Translations under genes and position numbers: made by a program | Notes under the pieces: model-generated | Database searches by the model: none | Told to the model about the DNA's origin: nothing | What the model saw: the letters and a program-made list of their open reading frames with translations, nothing else | Shown here: piece by piece, positions 19,869 through 31,634 of the stretch | Layout of the letters: each line of letters starts with the position of its first letter | Position numbering within the stretch: position 1 is the first letter of the stretch | Assembly: GCA_000507305.1 (NCBI GenBank) | Contig: DF239403.1 | Coordinates: 126,191-190,190 of the forward strand | From: Breviolum minutum Mf 1.05b.01 | Taxonomy: Eukaryota; Sar; Dinophyceae; Suessiales; Symbiodiniaceae | Reading direction: 5' to 3' | Length of the DNA: 64,000 nucleotides

Positions 19869-20671
19869 TCATTTTCAGGACGAGATGCTTGAAGTTTTTT
19901 TCACATAGCTCCTGGCTTGATATGGTGACGTCCAATGGCTTCAACCCCGCAGGGCAGTGATAGACAAAATCCACAAGGTGCGCTCCTACGAGATATAAAT
20001 GTTGTTATAATCCCTATAAATGGCCTTACAACTGGGTAACTGGGGTTATAACATGTTATAACCCCGATACATGATGAGAAATGGAGTTATATAACTCCAC
20101 CATTTATAACTGGTGCCTCTGCCCACCTTGTAGGCAACATGAGACCTCCAACCTCCAACCGTCAACAGGCCTCCGCCTCCAACTGCAGCAGTGAAGCCTT
20201 ACAGGCCGTGGATATCGTGTTACGTAGCTCGGCGTATCAATCAGTTTTGGGAGGTTTGAGGTTTGGAGTTTGGTTCATGGGAATCTAAGGGGTACTCGAC
20301 CCCCCACCCAATGCCAAATCCATCAAATCCCACCCCCGCTAAGAAATGATGAAAAGGCACTATGGTGGTTATAATCCCTTTTTTGTAAGGCATTATTTCC
20401 TGGAAAAGTTTGGCATTGGGTGGCTTTAGATTCCCATGATTTGAAAATTGGTTCAGATGGTTCTGCTCCCTTCCATGTCAGGATTCATCATTTCATAAGT
20501 TAGATTCAGATTCCACTTCCATCCACTTATGAATCAGATATCATTTCCAAGATAATGTTGTTTAGATTTTTCTGTGTCCAAAAGTTCGTTGCTCTAAAGT
20601 TTTGAAGCTGCAAATTTATGTTGTGTATTTTTGAGGCTCCCTTCATTGGACTTATCATCTCAAATGATCAG

Positions 20672-20720
20672 TGCTGAATTACCAAAAAACATCGGCATCA
20701 TCTTCGAAACAAAAATCAAG
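20672..20720 (+). CDS. Short exon candidate
   Basis: Frame gives AELPKNIGIIFETKIK between aatgatcag and a gttcag donor. The frame is open further left to about 20631, so the acceptor could be earlier. Function unknown. Confidence 0.3.
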
Positions 20721-21131
20721 GTTCAGGGAAGTACCATGTGTATCCATGTCATACTAGCAAGGATGCAAAGGCTCATTTCTTTCTGGGATGACCTGGATGA
20801 ATTTGAACATATAGGCATGAGTATATGTATATACCGTATATAAGCCGTGTTGCTTGTCATTTCACCCAAACTGGTGTATTTTCTAGCTGGTTGGAGATTG
20901 GGTCAAAGGTCGCTAGGTAGATGGCGAACATTGACACAAACAGCAGGCAACAACGAAGTTTTCCAGTTGTGTATATTAATCATATTTGAAATGGAAATTA
21001 CCTATGACATTGATTTGACTGTTTTGATGGTTTCCTATGTCAACCGGTCTTTTGTTAAAGATGTCAGAGTGAGATACCTAGTCATGTATGAAGAATTTTT
21101 TTCTGACAACACTCAATCTCTTTAGACTTAC

Positions 21132-21209
21132 CATTTGGCAGAGGTTTATTCAAGGGCCTTAAATGTGATTCATTTGGCAGAGGTTTATTCAAGGGCCTTA
21201 AATGTGATT
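21132..21209. repeat. Perfect 39-bp tandem duplication
   Basis: CATTTGGCAGAGGTTTATTC plus 19 more bases repeated head-to-tail without mismatch. Confidence 0.95.
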
Positions 21210-21227
21210 CTGCTTGAGGCAAATTAA

Positions 21228-21327
21228 TTCCCTTTGACGTGTCTCAAGCACGGCTTTCTCTTGGACCGTGACTCATATTGCAATGCGAGTGACCTTCCGC
21301 GGGGGCCAATGGGAATAGCAAACCTCG
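21228..21327 (+). CDS. Exon candidate after tandem duplication
   Basis: Frame gives CLKHGFLLDRDSYCNASDLP, then RGPMGIANL, with richer GC than the flanks. The left edge follows an in-frame stop at 21225-21227 with no clean acceptor; the right edge is a possible gtggtt donor. It lies directly after a perfect 39-bp tandem duplication. Confidence 0.35.
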
Positions 21328-21814
21328 GTGGTTTTGGGTTTGAAGGATTCGATTGATTCAAAGGTTCAGTGGAGTTGATTCTGCCGATTTGGAATTAGTA
21401 AGGGTAAGTAGGGTGGTACTTGTAATGACGTCACACCTACGGAGACCCCTTGCTGTAGAGCTGGGATTGGTTTATTGTTTTGATGCCTTTGTTAGGTTTA
21501 TGAATCAAACTTGTCAGAAGATGTCAGTCAAATAGACCTCGATTCATGTGGACTAGATATCCTTTGTTAAATTTCATAAATTTCACTATCCACTGGCCTC
21601 GTGAGACACTGACACAACTCACCCCAACCAAGACAGGTATGTTCTGATGACTTAAGACCAAAAACGTGTTTTTTTGGGAATTGCTCGACACGGAAATCTT
21701 CGATGCATCGATCTGCCACAATTGAATCTTCAATTCAATTTCCACCGTGCCATCAGAGTGTTGAACTGTACTATGCTCGTTCAAATCCAAAGGAGAGCCC
21801 TTATTTATGTGTTT

Positions 21815-21907
21815 TTTTCAAACATTTTTTATGTTCACCCCTATTTGGGGAAGATTCCCATTTTGACAAGCATATTTTTCAGATGGGTTGGTTCAACCAC
21901 CAACTAG
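21815..21907 (+). mobile_element. Family F element, left end missing
   Basis: TTCAAACATTTTTTATGTTC ... TATTTTTCAGATGGGTTGG ... ACCACCAACTAG. Confidence 0.7.
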
Positions 21908-22175
21908 ATATCCAATAAGAGACGGTACAATCACAAAGGTGGGTCACCTATCATCGAGGTTTGAAGACGACCAGCTGGTTGTAAAAAGTCTACAAGGAAA
22001 TTACTCGGGTTATCTGCTCAGTCATATATATATATATAATATATCTATATTTTATATATAGGGATATCCAGGACTAGCATGAACCATTCTTAAGCGCATC
22101 CCTACCAACAAACCTAATGAAATTCACAAAAAAAAAGTGGATTTTTGTTGCCTTGGAGTTCACTCAAAGGCTCAG

Positions 22176-22254
22176 TAGGAATCCTCCAAGTCTGAAAACG
22201 GGAGTGACACCTGGATTTCTCACGGTCGTCATCAGGGAACTTTTGAAGCACCAG
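22176..22254 (+). CDS. Exon candidate
   Basis: After aaggctcag. Frame gives RNPPSLKTGVTPGFLTVVIR, then ELLKHQ. No GT donor follows directly; a GC donor (a|gctatt) is possible. Function unknown. Confidence 0.35.
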
Positions 22255-22482
22255 CTATTTAGAATCATAGTAGATGGATGTAGATCCGGCATATCATCAA
22301 GCATGTAAACCGAGAAAGTCGCCAGGTGTTTCTGAACTATGCCCTGTACTTCTACGGATGATTTGAATTACTGAATGTATAAAGGAACACTGAAGGAACC
22401 ATGTTTCCGGATCCGTTTCTGTACACTATAGGCAAGATCAACCACTTTAACTAATGGTTTGCACATCCCCCGCCCCGCCCAG

Positions 22483-22527
22483 GTTCTTTCGACGTCGCCC
22501 TGGAACTGTGGCACCCAGGGGATGCAG
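22483..22527 (+). CDS. Short coding exon
   Basis: Between ccgccccgcccag and gcag|gtgtgtg. Frame gives GSFDVALELWHPGDAG. GC-rich relative to surroundings. Function unknown. Confidence 0.4.
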
Positions 22528-23306
22528 GTGTGTGACCGAAGCACTGGAGGGTAGTTTGGCTGGTTTGTTCTACCCGAAGCTTCTGTTGGGTCTACCATGG
22601 TCTACCGGTCTACTGTTTAGCTCTATCTTGTTATGTTTTTGGGGGGTGTCACGGGCCTAAATTATTCAGCAAAAGATTCGGGATGATTCAGTTATGTTTA
22701 CCATGATCAACTGTTGCATACTGTTGCTGACCTAGAACAACTAAGAGATGGGTCTACAGTACATAATTACCCAACAAAAAGGAATCCTGATGTCGATAAC
22801 CTTGCCCAACACGATGGTGTGGGTAGTTGAGTCGCTGAGTCAATGGTAAGGCTGAGGCCTTCAACAAGCAGCATGTGCTTGAAACAAGTGGTTCACTGAT
22901 CCGGACGGACGGCAAGCCGGACTTGCCGGTTCGCTACTAGCAAGATTAGGATTGAACTTGGCAATCTCCAATTCGAATCTGTCAGACTAAGAAAGCTGAT
23001 GTTATTTTACATTGCCTGAGAAACAACACTAATTACGTCTTTTTCATTCCTCGTTGGCTTCTACAACAGCTGACAGTATGGACTCGAAATGTTTTGAAAA
23101 TGCAAAACGATGACAATTCCTTCACAACAAAAAAAAGGAGCCAAAAGCACCTTTCCCGTTTCCTGACTTTCCCCCAATTTTTGTTTGCCCTTACGAAGAC
23201 GTAACTCGATTTTCAGGCTCCTTCGAAGATTGATTGGAGAACCCAGTAGCGATGTGCCTTGGTGATTTACCACGAAGTTGGTTAGGGGCTGCGTGTAAAT
23301 GCTATG

Positions 23307-23420
23307 TAATCCCCCAGAAAAACCTAACATGGAACCCCAAACATGGAAGATAATGGAAGATGTTGTTCCGAAAGTCAAGATGGGTGATTTTCAGGTTTCA
23401 TGTGGAATTTTGGGAGTGTA
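23307..23420. mobile_element. Family A MITE, decayed
   Basis: CCCCAGAAAAACCTAACATG with GAACC on the left; GGTTTCATGTGGAATTTTGG with GAGTGTA on the right. Confidence 0.6.
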
Positions 23421-24039
23421 TGGTTTGATACCGTTATGACTTCATATGATATTTGGTGAAGGCTCACATGAGCCAAATGATGCCAAATGATGTATTATAG
23501 TAACCTGTGAGAATCACTACTGCAACGAGACACATGGGGATGACCCTATTTGACTGGTATTTTCTAACTGGTGGATTCGTTCACATGTTTTTTACCCAAT
23601 ACATGAGGTAATGAACAAATTCATGGGCGTTATTACATCATAATTACAACTACAGTACAACCTAGACTGGGTTAGATACATAGTTCCTGGATGGTGGGTA
23701 ATGAATATCTCAAATCAATTTCAAATGTTGCACTTAGCCCATCCCAATTCCAACTGGTGCAGATATTTCTGTGGCTCTTATTGGTGATCATTTGAACGGG
23801 AAAAGCTGAATTACTCTCTTTTTCCAACTACTGTATTGAACCCTCAAAAAAAAACAACATTTCAAGGCCTTATCAAAACTTAAAAACAAAACAAAACAAA
23901 AGAACAATCATTGCTTGCTGTTGTACCAAGTTGATGTTTCAATTCATCCCAATCCCAAACAACCACCGTTCGGATGTAGAGAAAAATAACCATTGTTTTC
24001 CAATGGTGGGGGTGAAGTCTTCCAGCTCCATCGGGTCAG
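23421..24039. other. No gene seen
   Basis: AT-rich intronic sequence with short frames only. Confidence 0.4.
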
Positions 24040-24084
24040 GCCTTTTTGTCCGACGAGTTCTTGCCGCACGGTTTCTACGAACTC
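24040..24084 (+). CDS. Short coding exon, possibly longer
   Basis: Between catcgggtcag and a textbook gtgagt donor. Frame gives AFLSDEFLPHGFYEL and continues open, still coding-like (VSEASRNASDAVLRQ), to 24128, so the longer form may be right. Phase 0 at both ends fits the exon at 24401. Confidence 0.5.
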
Positions 24085-24400
24085 GTGAGTGAAGCCAGTC
24101 GTAATGCCAGCGATGCGGTGCTGCGGCAGATTCCGTAGCTTGAACGGTGAACAAAAAGACACGGGGTACGAACAACCAGGTTTTTACCGAGGTTACACGT
24201 TGTTTTCTTGTTTTTGTTGGTCCATGTTTGTTTGCTAAGTTTGTCAATATATTTACAGTGTGGTAGTTGGATAAACACGGTATAATGTGAACTAATGGAT
24301 ATTGTGACGATAATCATTGAAAATGGTAACGATTAAGACACTTAGAACAAACACGATCAAGGATTACCTGTTTGTTAGATGTTTTTTTGGTACTCAGTAG

Positions 24401-24523
24401 GATTCCTGGAAGCACGGATTGTCAACGTACTGGGCCGTTCTGGGGAGAGCATTGTACCGCGAAGCTGATGTCACTTCCGCAAAAATCCTTACATGGCGAT
24501 GTGCCGAAGCCTCCAAGTTTGGG
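24401..24523 (+). CDS. Coding exon, phase 0/0
   Basis: Forty-one codons between tactcagtag and ggg|gtaggt. Frame gives DSWKHGLSTYWAVLGRALYR, then EADVTSAKILTWRCAEASKF. Helix-rich. Together with the exon at 24040 it is the best-supported pair in the middle region, but I do not recognise the family. Confidence 0.5.
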
Positions 24524-25225
24524 GTAGGTGAAGTAAAGTTTCAGGAAACTATGAAGGCACCAGCTATCTTTTGTTTAATCAAATAGTGTCAGATAGTCTC
24601 AAGTGTCAATGGAACGATTTGTTTGGTACTGGAATTCCAGGGCCATCACTGCATTGTCACTGTGTTTGATTTCACATCATCAAATGTAATAGTTTTTCCT
24701 CAGAGAAGCTTGCCTCGCTGCGAAGCCACTGAAAATGTGGGGTGATGATGGCTGTCGCAATGTATTGTACTTTCAGTGTAGTTCTGGTGTGTACAATTGG
24801 TACTTTGATCGTGGACATGAGTATCACTAGTAAAATATTATTTATGATGATCATTATTTGATTGGATTAGACTCAATTTACTCCATAGCATATTTAATGT
24901 TGAATCATGTTGAATCTATCCTATATAAATCATCATAGTCATATTTGTTCTTGCAATATATATATATATAATATTTTACATAATATATATATATATGTAC
25001 ATATCAATATATATAAACACCCGTGATCGTTATATATATAATGTTTGTATTGCCAACAAACAAGATAATATGATATTCCCCTTGCAAATTTTGACAAACC
25101 CTGAGGCAACTCTTAGGTGCTCAACGCGTCTTGGGAAGCCCCGCACATTTGTACCTCGGATAGGCAGGAGTTGAATGCCACCTGAGCAATGAAAAAAATC
25201 CTTGGTTGTTTAGGGTATATAACCC
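24524..25225. other. AT-rich intron or spacer
   Basis: Contains TATATA tracts around 24957-25040; no coding block recognised. Confidence 0.4.
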
Positions 25226-25290
25226 ATAGGATCCATGGGACGCTTGTATATTTACCTACATGAATGGTTGATTTTTATGATAAATGTGGG
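25226..25290. mobile_element. Family C fragment, left half
   Basis: ACCCATAGGATCCATGGGAC ... TATTTACCTACATGAATGG; the right arm is lost. Confidence 0.65.
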
Positions 25291-26067
25291 TTGTTTAGGT
25301 TGTATAATATTGTATAAGGGGATTATATTACCGAGTTATATAGGGATTCTAGTGAGCCATTATAAGGATCCTTATTAACCAACCAGTATTTATGTATATT
25401 AAGACATGACAAGGTTTTTTTTTCGTGGGTCGCCCGTTTCCTTTCGGAGGATCCTGTATTTTGAAAGGATCATTTTGAGGGACAGACCATCGTTTTAAAC
25501 ACCATCCTGTTGCATCTCGTGAAAACTGACACAATCCTAGGTACTGGTTCTGGTAATGATTCTTTTGACCGAATACTTCCTATGACCAGCAAAGTTTGTT
25601 TAGCGGGTTGTAAATAAAGTATGTGAAGAAGGGATTAGTAGTGACACAACATCGATACTGTACCAGTTTTGATTTGGTGGCTGCACTGTTATTGTCATTC
25701 TTGAAGTCTAAAATTGAGAGGATCATTATCATCATCCGAAGCTATCTCAGGTTAAACAAACAACTCCAACTAACAAACAACATCTAACCATACTTCTAAG
25801 TTTCTCTTTTTCCCTTTGATATGGCCAACTCAGCTTGGATTTTTTTTAAAACACTGAGGTGTACGGAGCTGGGTCAAGCAGCTCATTTGGCTATCTTTGG
25901 TACCCTGGCGTTGGTTCACAAAGGTTCATGGGACTTTATTGGGACTTGGAGCCATAGAAGGTTACATCGAATCGATGAATTTCATGGCTCCATCAAATCG
26001 ATGTTTTTTTGATGTTTGTTTCTATGTGCAATCGCGAGTTTTGGTTGGAAACAAAGGAGCTGGTCTT

Positions 26068-26466
26068 CTACATGAGAGAGTGGATGAAATGATTTGTTTT
26101 CCAACAGGTTTCCAAATAAAGGAGGCTAAATTGTAGCTGTGAAACGCTTGTGATAGTAAAGACACGATGAAATGCAGCACCCAAAGCTGTAACAAAAAAA
26201 GGCGGGGCACAAGTCCTACCTTTTGGGCATTTGAATATGTTGCTGAATGATGTTCTATGATGTTCTAGGTGGTTGGCTGGGTGAGCAAGATGTTTTCCTT
26301 GACCACAAGGGGTGGTGGTGCATGTAGCTAGCACCAGGTTCTTGTCATCCCACCTTTGTGTTGCAGTACAATGACATGTGTTTGATACAGGATATATGCA
26401 TAGGTGATTTAGAGATTTAACAAATTTTGACAATACTTGGAGCAAATGATTGTACATGCTTATCAT
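26068..26466 (-). other. Unassigned 132-codon reverse ORF
   Basis: Reads SNTCHCTATQRWDDKNLVLA, then CTTTPCGQGKHLAHPANHLE, then CAPPFFVTALGAAFHRVFTI. Cys/His-rich but no metal-binding motif is recognised. No splice or start support; may be chance or a decayed transposon. Confidence 0.2.
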
Positions 26467-26993
26467 TATTTTCTGTCATCTAGTGATCTTTGTCATGTAT
26501 AAGTTTGTTGAGATACATACATTTGTAGATGTAACTAACGTGATCTTTGCTTGACATGATATACATGTATGTGTAGATGTCTAGGTATGAGTCCCACAAT
26601 TTCATAATTTCATCTAAATACAACTCATTATACTACCGTACTGTGCTATCATGCCGTCCTGCCCCCCAGAATCAGTCTTCAGAGGAAAATGACCAAAGTT
26701 TGTAAAGGAAACTGTTTGTGTTGTTTGGGGTCAATTCTTTACGTCTTTGATTATTGGAGAAGGGGTGTATCGCAAGTATACCAGATTCTGCAAAGTCACC
26801 CTTTGATTCTCCAATTCTGCGTGAGTTTTATCATGTTTGTTTATGAGCTTTAAAAACCTGAAACAGTGAGTCATTTCAGGACAGACCCCAAGACTCTAGC
26901 AGTATGAGGTCTGGGAAGTCTTCTAAGCTAATTTACTCACAGTTGCATCCACTTGCAACTAGTAACTAGGGTTAAATAGGGTGGAGTTGGATT

Positions 26994-27105
26994 TACATGC
27001 CCCCAAACTAACATGGAACCTGAAGATACCCCCGAAAGGAAAAAGAGAAACCTCTACAAACCATTCATTTTTTGGCTTCCAGCCGTTAAATTTCGGGGGG
27101 CGTAT
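26994..27105. mobile_element. Family A MITE
   Basis: GCCCCCAAACTAACATGGAA with CCTG on the left; right arm decayed (AAATTTCGGGGGGCGTA). Confidence 0.65.
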
Positions 27106-27181
27106 AGATGTTTATTGGGGCTACTTAAGCAGACAACATCCGAGCTTCTGAGGTCTATGTACCTTCAGTCCTTGGCTACTC

Positions 27182-27295
27182 ATGGCTGCCCTACTCACCG
27201 TTATTGCTGCGGTCCTAGAATCTTGTACCAGTGATGAGTTTTTTTCCGCGCAGACTCACAACAACAACAACAACAACAACAACACGGGTGAATGA
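27182..27295 (+). CDS. Small ORF with signal-peptide-like start and poly-Asn
   Basis: An ATG ORF of 37 codons: MAALLTVIAAVLESC, then SDEFFSAQTH, then eight Asn codons from an AAC repeat, then TGE and stop. The hydrophobic start looks like a signal peptide, and a cttcag acceptor lies 15 bp upstream. The microsatellite makes a chance ORF quite possible. Confidence 0.25.
   Translation: MAALLTVIAAVLESCTSDEFFSAQTHNNNNNNNNTGE
27259..27284. repeat. AAC microsatellite
   Basis: Eight CAA/AAC units. Confidence 0.9.
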
Positions 27296-27296
27296 G

Positions 27297-27393
27297 TACC
27301 CTCCAGGGAACGATCACATATCCCCTACCGGCCGGCACCTTTTAAGATGATTTTTCTTTTCCCGTTTGGGATGTCTTAGTTCCCTGGAGAATA
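27297..27393. mobile_element. Family D MITE
   Basis: TACCCTCCAGGGAACGATCA on the left, TTAGTTCCCTGGAGA on the right. Confidence 0.65.
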
Positions 27394-27772
27394 AGGGGAT
27401 ATGAATCACAAGGCCTTGTAACTGGATCATTAATCATGAGGGCTTAGTAAGGGATTCTTGAAACTTTGGGCATTGGGAGCAGATCGATTCTCATGATGCC
27501 AGTGATGAACAAATTCCAAACATTCAATTATGTTGAAATAGTACTTGAAATGTACCGGCGTGTTTATATATATATATATTTATATATATACATGATATGT
27601 GCATATTTTACCCGTATTTCTTACTGTTTGTGTATATAGAAAATTTACCTGTGTTTTGTTTTCAAAACCATGCTTGTTTTGTTTTTCTTCGGGTTGCCAT
27701 TGAATCCATGTGCAAAAACAGCAGCTTGGGTTCAAGCACGAAAAGGTTGGATCAAGAGACACCTCGATGCAG

Positions 27773-27892
27773 GTCCCAAATTGAACGTGGAACCTGAAAA
27801 AATGGATGGTTTCCAAGATCGGAATCTCCGGAATCGCCTAAATGTGCCTAAATTTTTCAGGTGCAACATGTTACATTTTGTTGGGAAGGTAT
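27773..27892. mobile_element. Family A MITE, decayed
   Basis: TCCCAAATTGAACGTGGAAC with CTGAAAAAATGG on the left; TTTTTCAGGTGCAACATGTT on the right. Confidence 0.5.
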
Positions 27893-27994
27893 GAATGTGT
27901 TAAGGAGGAAGGGATTTTTTTACTTGAAATCCTACTCTGAAGATGGAAATGGAATTATCCCTCCCCTCCCAGGAATAGTCACTAGAATTTTCAG

Positions 27995-28159
27995 ATGCTG
28001 GGATTCGGGGATTCCTTAGGAAAACTTGTATTTGCCGTTGAGGTGATACCACGCATTAAGATTAAACATATTAAACCCAACTTGGTTTGGGTCACAAGTT
28101 CGCGCACAAGTCTCTGGAGTCTTCCGATTTCTACTTGGAGAAAAGCTCACGAAACACGG
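27995..28159 (+). CDS. Exon candidate
   Basis: After attttcag, open for 55 codons to a cgg|gtcaac donor. Contains LVFAVEVIPRIKIKHIKPNL, then VWVTSSRTSLWSL. An alternative acceptor (ccttag) lies inside. Function unknown. Confidence 0.35.
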
Positions 28160-28446
28160 GTCAACATACAGGCACCCTGCACACACCTGGTCTGGTCAAT
28201 TTAGCAGAAGCAACCAAAGGAATTTCATCGTATACTCACCCTCAATGGTAGATATGGTAGTCTAATCGGGGGCAGTTCCTTTCCAATCACCCCGCATTTC
28301 AGGACGCTGAAGTGGTACCCAAATCATTCACTAGGTGCTGGTTTGACTGAAATCTGTTTTTTTCATGTTTAATCACCATATTACCCCTATTCGCTTAACA
28401 TTTCGCATTTGGCCTATGTTTCAATGTGATTGCAACGACCACCTAG

Positions 28447-28586
28447 AGTCTAGATTAAGCTTTGTTGCTGAGGAATCTGTAGAAGGCATTTTTATGATCA
28501 TTGCCAAGACACCTGGCTGCATTGGACCAGATGTTGTTCAGTCGGGTGGATGGTCAGAAGATATATCCCTGCATCAAACGAGCCGT
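28447..28586 (+). CDS. Coding exon
   Basis: Frame gives LSFVAEESVEGIFMIIAKTP, then GPDVVQSGGWSEDISLHQTS, between acctag and cgt|gtagga. A 'GWSxxISL' turn also occurs in VPS13 adaptor-binding modules, but it lies downstream of the VPS13 C-terminal motifs, so it would have to be another gene. Family not assigned. Confidence 0.4.
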
Positions 28587-28650
28587 GTAGGAAAGGGTTG
28601 CAGTTGGAATTAATTGGATAGGTAGCGGCAACATGACCTGGACACATGAA

Positions 28651-28691
28651 AACGATGATGATGATGATGACGATGACGATGAGGATGCTGA
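28651..28691. repeat. GAT/GAC microsatellite
   Basis: ATGATGATGATGATGACGAT run. Confidence 0.85.
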
Positions 28692-28749
28692 TGCAACTAA
28701 TGCCACCTAACATAGCAGCTCAATGCAAGATGTCTGTTTTATTTGCCAG

Positions 28750-28810
28750 GGTCTTCGTCAAGCCGATGGATGATATCCGGGTTATTGATGCTTCTTGCCG
28801 GTTCACGTTG
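28750..28810 (+). CDS. Short coding exon
   Basis: Between tttgccag and ttg|gtagtt. Frame gives VFVKPMDDIRVIDASCRFTL, 20 codons ending in phase 0. Same + strand series as its neighbours. Confidence 0.45.
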
Positions 28811-29030
28811 GTAGTTTTGATCTCACACCACGTACGCAAGCTACGAATCCGGCTGACCTGACTTCATCATTTTCATCATCTTCAGTAGTTTCCGCAACTG
28901 TCCTCCAGAAACAACTTGGAACCTTCAGTAAACTTGGAACCTATTATTTTGGTGGTTAAATTAGGGCCCATTGTTTGGAGCCTGTTGAAATTTTCCGTTG
29001 CCGTAGCCATGAAAGCATTGGTTTTTGAAG

Positions 29031-29170
29031 GTAAACCCGGTACTTGTTTTGGCACAATTAGAAGAGCATGGTACACTTTTGCAAGACCACGTGGTTGGTA
29101 CAATGGGATTTGGAATGATTTGGATGCTTACAGACGCGTTTGTATTCATGCTCAGGCATGTCCTCCATAT
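29031..29170 (+). CDS. Coding exon, helical and hydrophobic
   Basis: After tttttgaag in phase 0. Frame gives VNPVLVLAQLEEHGTLLQDH, then VVGTMGFGMIWMLTDAFVFM and LRHVLHM, ending at at|gtacag. The second half could be a membrane helix. Another frame is open too but less protein-like. Confidence 0.5.
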
Positions 29171-29501
29171 GTACAGTAGCCATTCTACCAATATCTTTGA
29201 ATATCCAACAATTGCAATTTGTTAGAATCAGTGTCCTGTTGGAGATATTTCATTTCTGTATTCCGTCTATTCCACTTTATGGCCGGCTACATTCAAACAC
29301 TACTCTTTAGTACGTAACCAATTTTTTGGACATGATGACATCTTCAAAACACGTTTTTGATTGTTGAATTTGAAGCTAAGACATTCATTACCCTTGACTT
29401 TTAGAAAACTTAACCCAAAGGATAGAATGAAATAGAGTGTAACAGCCATCCATATTTTTGTACTACTGTACCCTCCTCATGTGTTTTTTTAATCGCCAAA
29501 G

Positions 29502-29587
29502 ATCCCAGTGACTTCACAGGACAACGTGCCGCATCACGGCTGGAACCGTACCAGCGGGATTGAGAAAAGAACCTTCAGGATTTCCAG
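29502..29587 (+). CDS. Coding exon
   Basis: Between atcgccaaag and tttccag|gtgcca. Frame gives IPVTSQDNVPHHGWNRTSGI, then EKRTFRIS. Locally GC-rich. It does not join in phase to the previous exon, so one is mis-bounded or an exon is missing. Confidence 0.4.
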
Positions 29588-29628
29588 GTGCCATGGCTGT
29601 TTGATGACTTTGTGAAATACATGGGTTT

Positions 29629-29754
29629 ATACCTGGTACCCTAAGCAACCAGTTTTAGATGGATGTTTGGTGAAACAACCATTTCTATGTAATATGATTT
29701 GAAATCATCCAATTGAAACAACGATTTATAAATGGATGTTTCAGGTTCCAGGTA
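29629..29754. mobile_element. Family M inverted-repeat element
   Basis: ATACCTGGTACC ... GGTTCCAGGTA; inner TGGATGTTTGGTGAAACAAC shared with 41350. Confidence 0.6.
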
Positions 29755-29859
29755 GTATACATCCGGATTGATATACATGTTATAGTTGGAAGACTCTGTT
29801 ATACAATGACAGATGATCTATATATACACAGCATACATGCATGTGACAATGGTATTTTT

Positions 29860-29936
29860 ACATACATAAATGCCATAAAAAATCAACTGTTCATGTATCG
29901 GTAAATATACCGTTCATCCCATGGATGGTATGGGTA
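29860..29936. mobile_element. Family C fragment, right half
   Basis: TTCATGTATCGGTAAATATA ... CATCCCATGGATGGTATGGG. Confidence 0.55.
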
Positions 29937-30741
29937 CATATACACAAGTATGAAGGGTTACCAAACACTTATAACCGATAGGGGATGCCCCAACTTGATG
30001 ATGTGCTTTTGGGGAACTGTAACTTTGGTCCGACATTCATATATATATATATACATGTATGTTTTTATTGATATTTGTACAGTACGTATGCATGAATAGA
30101 ATAACTCCATAGTTTTTTTATTGTCTTGGTGGGTTGGTTGGTTTTTCAGGCGCCGTAAGTAAATCACCAAGGCTATCACCAACCGATCATTGGTTGAGTC
30201 TAGAAATCACCTAAACCATGGGTTAGGTGCATAGTTTGGAGAGTGATGACAGAAATCAACAACCACGGGAAGTAGCGAGTGAAGAATTCAATCGCTTCAA
30301 TCTAGTAGGCTTAAGCCTTCAACTATAGCTGTGTAGTGGTCATTCATTAGAACGACTCAAGAACTGAGGACATGTTGATCACTGAGATTGCTGTTGGGTA
30401 CGACCCTGTTGAAGCCAATTTTCACTTTTTTTAGTTTTAGTCCCAAGATACTCCCGGGTCCTGCCACCATTTTTTTTTTTGAGATTCCAGTAGGATAGAT
30501 TCAGGAGAAGCTGTTGCAGAGAACCTAAATCTCAGTTTGTTTATAAGTATTTATAAGTCCAACAACTTTGGGATGTTACTTTTGTATCACTTGTTTCCGT
30601 AACATTCCGTAAGCATTCTAAAAGTTCCAACCTTTTCCTGAAAAAAACGGCGCCAAACAAAACATCCCGGCACCATTTTTTGGGCTAAAAAAAGGAGCTT
30701 TGATGGATTTGCTTTGGTATGGCTTCCCCTGGCATGCGCAG

Positions 30742-30868
30742 CAGATCTATCGTGAGATCCGACGACAAAGCCACATTGCGTGTTCCTCCAATTCGTTGCG
30801 TGTGGCTTTTACGCAAATTAGTGTTCAAGCTTGCCGACTTAAAAGCACGGCTGTTTTTGGGGGAGGGG
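30742..30868 (+). CDS. Coding exon with two competing frames
   Basis: Between catgcgcag and gg|gtgaga. The frame preferred here gives RSIVRSDDKATLRVPPIRCV, then WLLRKLVFKLADLKARLFLG. A second frame (QQIYREIRRQSHIACSSN...) is also open through the same block. The block is GC-rich against its flanks, so coding seems likely though the frame is not settled. Confidence 0.4.
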
Positions 30869-31119
30869 TGAGAAACAAATTGAAACCAGGCAACTGTTGA
30901 GTCGTATCATGGTTGTAAAGCCAATTTTTGTAGGGATGTCAGGTGAGGGTTTTTACCAAGGGGCTGTCTGTAATTACAGGGTTATACTCTGATTTAAATG
31001 TTAGTCATTAATTTTACTTCAACTATCGCAACAAGCATATAAGCATGATATAATTTTAGGAAAATCCCAGGTGAGATTTCACTCTTGACAATCCTAAAGT
31101 CTTCCATGTTTTAATGCAG

Positions 31120-31278
31120 CCATTGTCATCCAAAACTTCACATGTTTTGGACCTTTAGAGGAAGCACCTGGGAAATTCCAAAGGATTGGTGGAACATTTG
31201 CCCAGAAATTCCCATGGGAATCGCGACTCCAGGATTCCCAAGTCATGTGGAAAGAAAGGGCCCCTGGCGTTGTTTTTG
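31120..31278 (+). CDS. Coding exon
   Basis: Between ttaatgcag and g|gtaggg. One frame is open throughout: IVIQNFTCFGPLEEAPGKFQ, then RIGGTFAQKFPWESRLQDSQ and VMWKERAPG. Looks like real protein with balanced composition. Family unknown. Confidence 0.5.
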
Positions 31279-31316
31279 GTAGGGGATGAAATGCAAAAAA
31301 CCCAGTTAGGTGGAGA

Positions 31317-31398
31317 TCATTTCATAAACCATGAAATAAGGATCCCGTCATTAAACAACCAGGATTCCAATGGAAAGTAAGGAACCGTTGTTTTTTTT
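31317..31398. repeat. Family N dispersed repeat
   Basis: TCATAAACCATGAAATAAGG ... AACAACCAGGATTCCAATGG then AAAGTAAGGA; shared with 36336 and 60528; no obvious inverted ends. Confidence 0.6.
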
Positions 31399-31634
31399 TC
31401 TTCGCTCCATGTGTGTTGGTTGTTAGCAACTCCTTTTTGTTGCTTGGAGTCCTTATAAAGGACTTTTTTGTTGGGAGATTCAATATCTCTCACCTCTGAA
31501 CCATGGCCAAAATCGCGCACCAACGTTGATATACCAAAGATGTCGACCAACAATTCCGATGCGTTTTTTTTGGTTTCAGATGGTTTTCATCATTCCAAGT
31601 GGTTGTCCAACCCAGCCAGTTTTTGTTGGGTTGA

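Noticed and set aside
28447-28586. VPS13 adaptor-binding module from GWSEDISL
   Set aside because: It lies about 14 kb downstream of VPS13 C-terminal motifs on the same strand, so cannot belong to the same gene in the right order; the motif alone is too short.
29001-29010. CCGTAGCCAT, the first ten bases of the dinoflagellate spliced leader
   Set aside because: The rest of the leader does not follow, and a 10-bp match in 64 kb is not surprising.
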